This document shows positions 1 to 5,368 of a stretch of DNA of 7,033 bases, piece by piece (position 1 is the first letter of the stretch; each line of letters starts with the position of its first letter). The notes under the pieces were generated by a model. That model did no database searches. It was not told the origin of the DNA and worked only from the letters and a program-made list of their open reading frames with translations. A program made the translations under genes and the position numbers. The stretch comes from Alkalinema sp. CAN_BIN05 (GTDB taxonomy: Bacteria > Cyanobacteriota > Cyanobacteriia > Leptolyngbyales > Leptolyngbyaceae), in contig JAJAYH010000388.1 in assembly GCA_026786325.1 (NCBI GenBank), positions 1-7,033 of the forward strand, in the 5' to 3' direction.

Positions 1-152
1 CAAGTAGTGGTGACTGAAATGCTCACGGATACAAGATCTTCTGATTAATTTTACTAAAATGTGAATACTAAGTTTCGACGGTGTATTATAGGAGCTGGAA
101 CACTTAATTATTCCTTATATCTAGTGAATTTAGAGGCGAAATTAGGCAGGGA

Positions 153-402
153 GTAGTGCCCAAAAGGTAAGGATGGAGATAGCCCCGTTCAAGTATAGCT
201 TTTAGAGCTTAGACTCAACCCTGTAGACCTGAAGTATCCTGGTTTCTTCTGCATGTGCAGCGACTAAAGCCAAGACATCAACGAAGTAATGGGCACTCTG
301 GGCTATCTGACGGGCAGATACTTGCATCTTTTTAAATGGCAGCCAATCGATTAAATTGTCGCTGATAGAGAGTTTCGGCTATCATTACCTTTGGGGCACT
401 AC
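153..402. repeat. Segment bounded by imperfect inverted repeats (MITE-like)
   Basis: The left end GTAGTGCCCAAAAGGTAA (153-170) matches the reverse complement of 385-402 at 17 of 18 positions. The match continues inward with a small gap: GGTAAGGAT followed by AGCC on the left, against GGTAATGATAGCC on the complement of the right end. A further 9-bp inverted pair lies inside (AGATAGCCC at 177-185, GGGCTATCT at 300-308). The size of about 250 bp and the end structure resemble a miniature inverted-repeat element. I see no clear target-site duplication and no transposase, so a long RNA hairpin or a relic of a larger element remains possible. Confidence 0.45.
202..327 (-). CDS. Candidate small protein, 41 aa, inside the inverted-repeat segment
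   Basis: Minus-strand frame from ATG (complement of 325-327) to TAA (complement of 202-204). The peptide begins MQVSARQIAQSAHYFVDVL, continues through an Ala/His-rich stretch (LVAAHAEET) and ends VYRVESKL. Predicted character is helical and mildly amphipathic, with no recognised family. The frame stays open further upstream, to an in-frame stop near position 380, so this could be the tail of a longer, broken gene. The only ribosome-binding hint is a weak AAAAAG before the ATG. It lies wholly within the inverted repeats at 153-402, which would fit a cargo or remnant frame. Existence as a real gene is doubtful. Confidence 0.22.
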   Translation of the reverse strand: MQVSARQIAQSAHYFVDVLALVAAHAEETRILQVYRVESKL

Positions 403-423
403 CTAGAATTGTTTTGGGTCGGA

Positions 424-573
424 TCAGTTGGGCAACGGTACTGCTTCCGCTACATGTGGCAAATCACCTTCAAACCTTTTCCAGACATAGGTTTCACCCA
501 TTTTTGGCTTAATCCTATAGAACCCTTGCTCTGATATCGGCTCTGGGGAGCAGCATGGAATCCTTTGGGCCAT
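424..573 (-). CDS. Candidate small protein or gene relic, 49 aa
   Basis: Minus-strand frame from ATG (complement of 571-573) to TGA (complement of 424-426). The product starts MAQRIPCCSPEPISEQGF and contains the stretch YRIKPKMGETYVWKRFEGDL. Its mixed aromatic, charged and Gly/Pro composition looks more like real protein than a chance frame. I do not recognise the family. No good Shine-Dalgarno sequence precedes the ATG, and the frame remains open upstream for about 17 further codons, so it may be the C-terminal fragment of a decayed gene. It lies just outside the inverted-repeat segment at 153-402. Confidence 0.25.
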   Translation of the reverse strand: MAQRIPCCSPEPISEQGFYRIKPKMGETYVWKRFEGDLPHVAEAVPLPN

Positions 574-734
574 ACTAAAACTATGCAGGTATCTAAATAT
601 TCCATTTATGAAACATTTGGACTAGATCATCGCACTATTTCTTCTAAATTTGTCAATCTGCTCCAATAATATGAGATTTAGCGATTTGCAGTTGCAAAAT
701 GAATAAGTATGTATAGTTATTTTTAATATGCAGC

Positions 735-751
735 AATTAGCGCCGCTAATT
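735..751. repeat. Short dyad, 8-bp arms
   Basis: AATTAGCG (735-742) and CGCTAATT (744-751) are perfect inverted arms around a single central base. No run of T follows on either strand, so a standard intrinsic terminator is not supported. It could be a protein-binding dyad or chance within AT-rich DNA. Confidence 0.3.
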
Positions 752-1048
752 TCCTGAGCGTAATTCAGAATTAAGTTTAATTAATTTGCGCCGATTTATC
801 TTCGCTCAAGTGTCAAACTTGGCGATGAAGACTTGTTGGAGATCCAATAGTCAAGCATTATACCGTGTCGGTTCGACTACTCAATTCAGGGAAAGGTCAA
901 TCTATACCTAGAACGGCAGATAATTCTGTTTCAGCAGGAGCTGACAAAAATAGCCATTTCACTATCCAGATTCATAATCGCTAAACTGGTATCGAAATTG
1001 ACAATGGTAGGCAGTTGGTCCTATCAGAAATTTTCGATCCTTGCTCAG

Positions 1049-1064
1049 TATGGGTTTACCCATA
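1049..1064. repeat. Dyad TATGGGT-TT-ACCCATA
   Basis: Perfect 7-bp inverted arms (1049-1055 and 1058-1064) separated by TT, about 210 bp upstream of the regulator gene. The near-palindromic form suits a dimeric regulator better than a transcript hairpin, because a 2-nt loop is too small. No promoter elements are clear beside it. Confidence 0.3.
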
Positions 1065-1264
1065 GTAAAGTATATTTCATCAACCATAGTGGCTAAATAT
1101 GAGCGGATTGAGAATTTCCAATTCATCAAAATAGTACATGTTATTCAATCTAGGCATTGTGAGGCTATGACCGCGATACCGCAGTTTCTTTGCCCAATCT
1201 GGAAAATCTAAACAGTTACGGATGGTCAATAACGTAAGGTGACGGCCCAAGCAATAATTTATCA

Positions 1265-1270
1265 GGGAGG
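1265..1270 (+). promoter_or_regulatory. Ribosome binding site for the response regulator
   Basis: GGGAGG lies 4 nt before ATG 1275. It selects this start over an upstream in-frame start at 1239, which would add 12 residues and has no comparable site. Confidence 0.7.
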
Positions 1271-1274
1271 AATT

Positions 1275-2035
1275 ATGGAAGCCATCAGCTCGGCTCTCAA
1301 GCTCTATTCTCAAACTCTACCGGCGGTACCTAAAAAAATCACGCTAGCTTGTGAATCAGTACCTACAGCAGTCAGTCCGATTCAATCAGAGGCTCATATC
1401 CATATCATTAGTGATAGTCATTTGCTGCGTGAGGCTCTAATTTTATTCCTCAATAAATGCCAGCCTGATTTGGCCATGCACTATACGGGTGACGATAGTG
1501 CGCCTCCAATCCTTGAGAATCCCTCAATTCAATTGGTTTTACTGGATAGTGGGATCGGATATGAATTGGCGATGGCGCGTATTCAGCAGTGGCGATCGCT
1601 AATCTCTTCTGCCTGTATCGTGGTACTAGAGGTAAAAAAGATACCGATCTGATTTTGGCTTTTATTGAGGCAGGTGCCCATGCTTATGCGTTTCAAGGAG
1701 CTTCGAGTACTGAAATTAGAGAAATTGTTGACCAAGCCTACGAGGGGTCATTTCAGTGTTCACCAGAAATTACAGCAAAACTTTTTGCTCGACTATCACA
1801 GCCAAAAGCGATTCAGAAATCGAGAGAAAAATCTCTGTTGACTCGGCGTGAGTTAGAAGTCTTATATTATGTTTCTAAGGATTTTAGCGATCGAGAGATT
1901 GCCACTCAACTGATGATTGAAGTGCGAACTGTGAAACATCATGTCCATAACAGCCTGCAAAAGCTGAATGTCCGATATCGTCGGGATGCCGCACAACTAG
2001 CTTTGGAAAATGGCTGGCTTGTAATATTTGGATAG
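1275..2035 (+). CDS. NarL/FixJ-type regulator (receiver + LuxR HTH) interrupted by a -1 frame change
   Basis: Two overlapping frames together make one regulator. Frame 1 (1275-1652, 125 aa alone) has a roughly 40-residue N-terminal extension, then receiver strands IHIISDS (42-48) and LVLLDSG, whose D91 is the likely phosphoacceptor, and ends after strand CIVVLE. The -1 frame resumes exactly in register with the family (DTDLILAFIEAGAHAYAF) and carries a canonical LuxR DNA-binding domain from LTRRELEVL through DREIATQL and TVKHHVHNSLQKL to the C-terminus. The switch point coincides with heptamer A_AAA_AAG (1634-1640), in phase with frame 1. Slippage there gives a 253-aa product. The usual receiver Thr is Glu (E119) and the usual Lys is Gln (Q141), so signalling is probably atypical. 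The alternatives are a natural one-base deletion (A7 to A6) or a sequencing error. Likely a transcriptional regulator, perhaps of the downstream genes. Confidence 0.8.
1592..1599. other. HIP1 octamer GCGATCGC
   Basis: This palindrome is strongly over-represented in many cyanobacterial genomes. It lies within the regulator coding region and supports the taxonomic inference. Confidence 0.7.
1634..1640 (+). promoter_or_regulatory. Candidate -1 ribosomal slippery heptamer A_AAA_AAG
   Basis: In the zero frame the codons read GTA AAA AAG ATA, giving the X_XXY_YYZ arrangement of the classical bacterial dnaX-type slippery site. A -1 slip moves reading into the HTH frame, and the zero frame stops 10 nt later (TGA 1650-1652). 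AGAGG at 1628-1632 lies too close to act as a dnaX-like upstream stimulator, and I see no strong stem in the next 60 nt or so. Stimulatory elements are therefore unproven. Confidence 0.45.
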
Positions 2036-2106
2036 GATCGATCCAGGATCGATCGAAAATATGGATCTTCCGGAGTGCAAAATCCTGACCCTCGATCCAT
2101 AGGATC
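2034..2106. promoter_or_regulatory. GATC-rich direct and inverted repeat cluster
   Basis: AGGATCGATC occurs at 2034-2043 and again at 2045-2054, an 11-bp offset close to one helical turn. The first copy is part of the perfect palindrome GGATCGATCC (2035-2044), which begins on the last base of the upstream stop codon. TATGGATC (2060-2067) is inverted at 2094-2101. Seven GATC sites fall within 2036-2106. This could be an operator array, a methylation-sensitive region or a transcript structure. There is no T-run to support an intrinsic terminator. Confidence 0.4.
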
Positions 2107-2181
2107 ATCAAATCGCCCGTGGCACAATATTGAATGAATCTAGCTAATAGGTCACTTAGCAGGCGGTTCAATCGTGAATTG

Positions 2182-2211
2182 TTGTGGCTGAATACTTAGG
2201 ATCAATATAAA
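2182..2211 (+). promoter_or_regulatory. Possible sigma70-type promoter for the receiver-like gene
   Basis: TTGTGG (2182-2187) and TATAAA (2206-2211) are separated by 18 bp. A start near 2218 would give a leader of about 20 nt carrying the ribosome binding site. This is a pattern match only. Confidence 0.35.
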
Positions 2212-2224
2212 AAGTTCTCACAGT

Positions 2225-2231
2225 GAGGAGG
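2225..2231 (+). promoter_or_regulatory. Strong ribosome binding site
   Basis: GAGGAGG ends 5 nt before ATG 2237 and fixes the start of the receiver-like protein. Confidence 0.75.
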
Positions 2232-2236
2232 ACTGG

Positions 2237-2665
2237 ATGACTTCTCTTAGGGATTTGTATGAAGAAACATCGAACATTCACGTCTTGACGGCTAACTTCA
2301 CCGGAATAATTGCGGAGTTAATTATTCAAGAGATCCAACGGCAACCTGATATTGATTTATTGGGAACCGTTAGTACCTGGAATGAAGCGAATATGCTGAT
2401 GAGAGAGGCCACAATTTTTGTGGTTGGTTTTGAGGATGAAGTTTTTTCATCGTCGACCTGTATGGACCTCTTAAACGATTATCCTCAACTTAAAATTCTC
2501 ATACTGAGGGCCAATAGTGATGAGGGAATTATGTATTGGAAAGTCCTGCACTCTCAGCAAATTCAGGTTATTTCCGCTCAAACTTTAATTGAATCGATTC
2601 GCTATATTCGATCGTCGACCTATGCTGATATCCGTCAGTACTCGGGAGTTTCCGAGAGGAATTGA
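2237..2665 (+). CDS. Receiver-like (pseudo-receiver) protein, 142 aa
   Basis: The alternation of hydrophobic strands and helices fits a CheY-like fold: IHVLTANF (14-21), helix IAELIIQEIQ, strand IDLLGTV, strand ATIFVVGF, helix CMDLLNDYP, strand LKILILRANS, then IQVISAQTL and helix ESIRYI. The paired acidic residues after strand 1 are missing (TANF). The phosphoacceptor position after strand 3 reads VVGFED, with Gly or Phe instead of Asp. Phosphorylation is therefore unlikely, and the domain probably works through protein contacts. There is no output domain. It lies about 200 bp after a receiver-HTH regulator and 88 bp before the repeat-protein gene, so a regulatory or adaptor role in this locus is plausible. 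The family assignment is from fold pattern only. Confidence 0.6.
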   Translation: MTSLRDLYEETSNIHVLTANFTGIIAELIIQEIQRQPDIDLLGTVSTWNEANMLMREATIFVVGFEDEVFSSSTCMDLLNDYPQLKILILRANSDEGIMYWKVLHSQQIQVISAQTLIESIRYIRSSTYADIRQYSGVSERN

Positions 2666-2670
2666 GTAGA

Positions 2671-2686
2671 GTGATGGTTTCATCAC
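2671..2686 (+). other. Small hairpin after the receiver-like gene
   Basis: GTGATG (2671-2676) and CATCAC (2681-2686) form a 6-bp stem with loop GTTT, starting 5 nt after the stop codon. No U-tract follows, so it is not a clear intrinsic terminator. It may limit read-through or protect the 3' end. A second weak dyad, AAATTG (2709-2714) with CAATTT (2721-2726), lies just before the next ribosome binding site. Confidence 0.35.
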
Positions 2687-2737
2687 GGATGGAAATTCAC
2701 TGCTTCTCAAATTGTATCAACAATTTTCAATTTGTTC

Positions 2738-2743
2738 AAGGAG
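2738..2743 (+). promoter_or_regulatory. Ribosome binding site deciding the repeat-protein start
   Basis: AAGGAG lies 10 nt before ATG 2754. This favours that ATG over an in-frame TTG at 2712, which would add 14 residues and has no good site. Confidence 0.7.
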
Positions 2744-2753
2744 ATTTCTAAGA

Positions 2754-3926
2754 ATGGCAACCCAATCCCAGGCAATGTTTGAAGCTCCGCCCTCTCACAA
2801 GGCGAATTACAGCAATTCCTACTCGAATCCAGAATTTGAGGACGAATGGGAGACAACGCACGAGGCGAATTACAGCAATCCTTACTCAAATCCAGAATTT
2901 GAGGACGAATGGGAGGCAACGCACGAGGCGAATTACAGCAATCCTTACTCAAATCCAGAATTTGAGAATGAATGGGAAGCCACGAATGAAACGAATTACA
3001 GCAATCCCTACTCGAATCCAGAATTTGAGGACGAATGGGAGGCAACGCACGAGGCGAATTACAGCAATCCTCACTCAAATCCAGAATTTGAGAATGAATG
3101 GGAAGCAACGAATGAAACGCATTACAGCAATCCCTACTCAAATCCAGAATTTGAAGATGAGGGTGAGTATTTCTTTAAGAAAGCTTTTCGCTCGATTGGG
3201 CGCGGACTCAAGGCCGTCGTGAAGGTCGCCGCTCCCCTCGCCAAACGATTTGCACCAATTTTAGCTGGAAAGTTAGCCGGAATGATCCCCGGACTGGGTT
3301 TAATAGCAGGGCCATTGGCAGCAAAACTCACTAGTCACTTACTGAAAGAAGGGGAAATGGAGTCTATGGAAATGGAGTCTGAGTTCTTTGGTAGTAATGA
3401 AGCGGAAGCGGAGGTCGCGAACAATGAAACGGCCCATGAAGCCGCATTGACCGAGTTCCTAGCAGCCCAAGCCGCCGAAGCCAGCACTGAGGCTGAGGCG
3501 GAAGCGGCGATCGCGGCCACCTTGCCCATCACCATCGGCATTATGGGTGGACGACGGGCACTGCGTCCGGTAATGCCGATCATGGCCCAAGCCACCGGGC
3601 GGATGACCCGAATGCTTCGCCAACAAGGCCCCGCAGGACAACAGCTACTCCGCACAGTCCCAACCATTCAGCGTCAGGCGGTCGCCACACTTAAAGCCGC
3701 TGCACGCGCTGGTCAACCGATTAACAGCGCTACGGCAATCAATGCCTTAGCATCGGCAACCCATCGGGTGTTGGGCAGCCCTCAACGTGTCCAATCTGCG
3801 ATCGTCCGTAATGCTGTACTGCGTGAGCGCACGGCCCCGCCAACGCCCCGTCGAGCGGCGGCAGCCAGGGTTATGACGAATCCCCGTTGTCCCTCTTGTG
3901 TCGCACGCGCGGCTGCTCGTCGATAG
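2754..3926 (+). CDS. Acidic 21-residue repeat protein with alternating charge blocks, 390 aa
   Basis: No named family is recognised. Residues 17-138 are six units of 21 residues (the last shortened to 17) with core NYSNPYSNPEFEDEWE, rich in Asn, Tyr, Pro and acidic residues. Residues 139-198 switch sharply to a cationic, hydrophobic, Gly/Ala/Pro-rich block (FRSIGRGLKAVVKVAAPLA, then GMIPGLGLIAGPLAAKL) that could form amphipathic or membrane-associating helices. An acidic Glu-Ala-rich linker follows (about 199-265). The C-terminal domain is basic and helical (GGRRALRPVMPIMAQATGRM onward) and ends with a CPSC pair (C379, C382) and an Arg/Ala tail. There is no N-terminal signal peptide. From memory, unverified, proteins with acidic Glu/Phe/Tyr repeats plus a similar basic C-terminal domain occur in other bacteria as hypothetical proteins, sometimes near HEXXH proteins like the next gene. 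A structural, scaffold or exported substrate role is inference. Confidence 0.85.
   Translation: MATQSQAMFEAPPSHKANYSNSYSNPEFEDEWETTHEANYSNPYSNPEFEDEWEATHEANYSNPYSNPEFENEWEATNETNYSNPYSNPEFEDEWEATHEANYSNPHSNPEFENEWEATNETHYSNPYSNPEFEDEGEYFFKKAFRSIGRGLKAVVKVAAPLAKRFAPILAGKLAGMIPGLGLIAGPLAAKLTSHLLKEGEMESMEMESEFFGSNEAEAEVANNETAHEAALTEFLAAQAAEASTEAEAEAAIAATLPITIGIMGGRRALRPVMPIMAQATGRMTRMLRQQGPAGQQLLRTVPTIQRQAVATLKAAARAGQPINSATAINALASATHRVLGSPQRVQSAIVRNAVLRERTAPPTPRRAAAARVMTNPRCPSCVARAAARR
2802..3167 (+). repeat. Tandem 63-bp coding repeat, six units, with a 126-bp higher order
   Basis: Unit starts are 2802, 2865, 2928, 2991, 3054 and 3117. The last unit is truncated at 17 codons. From unit 2 on, two variants alternate: EDEWEATHE in units 2 and 4, ENEWEATNE in units 3 and 5, with unit 6 returning to the ED form. 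The alternation suggests expansion by a two-unit (126-bp) block. Open frames on the other strand and in another plus frame here are side effects of the periodicity. Confidence 0.92.
3507..3514. other. HIP1 octamer GCGATCGC
   Basis: Second perfect copy, inside the Glu/Ala-rich linker coding region of the repeat protein. Confidence 0.7.
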
Positions 3927-3978
3927 CATTGATTCGATCACCCCATTCACTTCTGCGCTCTAACGCGGTTTTGTCCCC

Positions 3979-5364
3979 ATGGCACAAGCTCCTACTCCTA
4001 CAGCATCGCCTGCTGTACGCAATCGACCAACCTCCAATCGACCGCCGCCTGTCGTCACTCCAGTTGTGCCTGCGGCGGGCTATCAAGGGGCCGCAACGCC
4101 CACTGAGCAGCGTCTGCTGGATAACTGGCTGAATATCCAGTCGATTAATTTGATGCGGTATGGTAAATCGCTCCGGCCTTTTACCAAGGATGAGTTTGGG
4201 ACTAGTCCAGCGGCTCCGAGTGAGGCTCATATTGAGGCAGTGAATCGGCTCATCGATCGCTTCCGGGGTAAGTTGGTCGAAATGACTCGCGGAGTTGAAG
4301 CTGCTGCTGCCGCTGCCCGCCGCGAACCGACGACCGAACGGTTGCAGGTGTTGCTGATGCGAAAGCAAGCGGCGAGTAATCGGGTGCTGTATGCCGAAGG
4401 GATTTGGGATTTTTACTTTGATCTGTTTGTGCAAAGGTTATCGACCTTTGGTGAACGGTTGCGGACGGTCGATCGGATCTGTGCGAACTGTTACGAAGAT
4501 CTCTATGTTGGGTTAGGAACGGCACAGCCAACACCTAGTTTATTACCCTTCAGCTACGCTAGTAGTGGTTTCAGTCCAGCGACGTTTCGTCGCGGGGTGC
4601 CCATGAAACGGTTGCGCCATAATCCCAACATCTTTCCTCTGATCATGCTGCCACAGCATCGATTGGATAATGTCTGGGCACTCTCTAGCATTTTGCATGA
4701 GGTGTCCCACAATCTCCAAGCGGATATTGGCTTATGGGAAGTGATTCCGGCCAGGGTTTACCAGCGGCTGACCACCGAAGGAAAACTGCCACCAGATATT
4801 GCGCAGGTGTGGGCGCAATGGCATAAGGAGATAATGGCGGATATGTTTGCCCTCATCCTAGGTGGCCCCGCAGCGGTGGAGTCGTTGATGGATGTAGTAG
4901 GCCGATCGCCTGCCAGTACAGTTCAGTTCAGTCCCGATTCGGTGCATCCAACGCCCTATCTACGCGTATTGATTAATTTGATCCTATTGCGCCGATTGGG
5001 ATTTGAGACAATGGCGGATGATTTGGGCCGGATTTGGAAAAGGCTGTATCCCACGGTCTCGGCTGATGCTATTCCACCCCGGTTTATGAAAACCTTTCAA
5101 CCAGCAGCGGAAATGGTGGTTGACACGATGGTGTTTCAGCCTTACCGCCAGTTTGCAAACAAGTCATTAGCGCAGGTAGTCAAATTTGGCCCCGCTCAGA
5201 TGACGATGATTGAAACGGCGGGGCGGCGGTTGGCGGCAGGGCAAGATCCCGGCATCATCCCGCCACGATTCATGATCAGCGCGGCCCGGTTTGCGCTCGA
5301 TCGGCAATTAGCAACACCACAAGCGATCACGGATAACTTTTACCGCATTCTCGGGAGGCGTTAA
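3979..5364 (+). CDS. Putative zinc metallopeptidase (HEXXH), 461 aa
   Basis: The first ~38 residues are Pro/Thr/Ala-rich and probably disordered. A helical region follows, with CANC (C168, C171) before YEDLYVGLG. The catalytic signature is HEVSH (residues 240-244), within a hydrophobic helix (ALSSILHEVSHNLQ). HKEIMADMF follows, with E284 and D288, so E284 is a good third zinc ligand in a gluzincin-like arrangement HEXXH-39-E. A conserved-looking HPTPYLR (323-329) comes next, as in several M48-like enzymes, where His and Arg lie near the active site. The C-terminal third is helical. No signal peptide or clear membrane segment is seen, so a cytosolic enzyme or one exported with the neighbouring system is likely. 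The ATG is the first in-frame start after a stop, and no Shine-Dalgarno sequence precedes it, so expression may depend on the upstream gene 52 bp away. The exact peptidase family and substrate are unknown. The adjacent repeat protein is an obvious candidate substrate, by inference. Confidence 0.75.
   Translation: MAQAPTPTASPAVRNRPTSNRPPPVVTPVVPAAGYQGAATPTEQRLLDNWLNIQSINLMRYGKSLRPFTKDEFGTSPAAPSEAHIEAVNRLIDRFRGKLVEMTRGVEAAAAAARREPTTERLQVLLMRKQAASNRVLYAEGIWDFYFDLFVQRLSTFGERLRTVDRICANCYEDLYVGLGTAQPTPSLLPFSYASSGFSPATFRRGVPMKRLRHNPNIFPLIMLPQHRLDNVWALSSILHEVSHNLQADIGLWEVIPARVYQRLTTEGKLPPDIAQVWAQWHKEIMADMFALILGGPAAVESLMDVVGRSPASTVQFSPDSVHPTPYLRVLINLILLRRLGFETMADDLGRIWKRLYPTVSADAIPPRFMKTFQPAAEMVVDTMVFQPYRQFANKSLAQVVKFGPAQMTMIETAGRRLAAGQDPGIIPPRFMISAARFALDRQLATPQAITDNFYRILGRR
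5353..5358 (+). promoter_or_regulatory. Ribosome binding site inside the end of the metallopeptidase gene
   Basis: GGGAGG within the last codons of the upstream gene lies 10 nt before ATG 5369. This supports coupled translation across a 4-nt gap. Confidence 0.65.
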
Positions 5365-5368
5365 TCTC

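Larger units (their letters stand above)
1..1264. other. Gene-poor region, partly AT-rich
   Basis: No long open frame with convincing protein character occupies this stretch. It contains an inverted-repeat-bounded segment (153-402), two short minus-strand open frames (202-327 and 424-573), a dyad at 735-751 inside an AT-rich tract (about 640-830), and a dyad at 1049-1064. A minus-strand open frame at 1080-1313 runs into the start of the regulator gene and I do not call it. No tRNA, rRNA or CRISPR array is visible. The mix of short interrupted frames would fit decayed mobile or accessory DNA, but I recognise no transposase. Confidence 0.55.

Noticed and set aside
824..994. Plus-strand frame of about 52 codons ending in TAA
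   Set aside because: No good start or ribosome binding site and no recognisable protein character. Expected by chance in a gene-poor stretch.
1080..1313. Minus-strand open frame of 77 codons
   Set aside because: It starts inside the well-supported regulator gene, has no clear ribosome binding site and no recognised motif. A decayed fragment cannot be excluded, but I cannot support a gene.
1589..2035. Separate HTH-only gene starting at GTG 1589
   Set aside because: No Shine-Dalgarno sequence precedes the GTG, and its first ~17 codons duplicate in another frame a region already explained by the receiver. The fused reading through 1634-1640 fits the family far better.
2060..2101. Intrinsic terminator formed by TATGGATC and its inverse
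   Set aside because: The loop is long (26 nt), the stem is only 8 bp and no U-tract follows.
2707..3141. Long minus-strand open frame (144 codons) opposite the repeat array
   Set aside because: It mirrors the 63-bp periodicity: a stop-free unit stays stop-free when repeated. Its Cys/Ser/Pro composition is implausible, and the opposite strand encodes a coherent protein.
2802..3167. CRISPR-like array
   Set aside because: The 63-bp units are contiguous and coding, with no unique spacers.
2779..3222. Overlapping plus-strand open frame with Arg/Thr/Ile repeats
   Set aside because: Alternative-frame reading of the same 63-bp repeat. It has no independent ribosome binding site and ends soon after the array.
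3335..3667. Minus-strand Ala/Ser-rich frame opposite the repeat protein
   Set aside because: Shadow of the GC-rich Ala/Glu coding region, with no start signal or motif.
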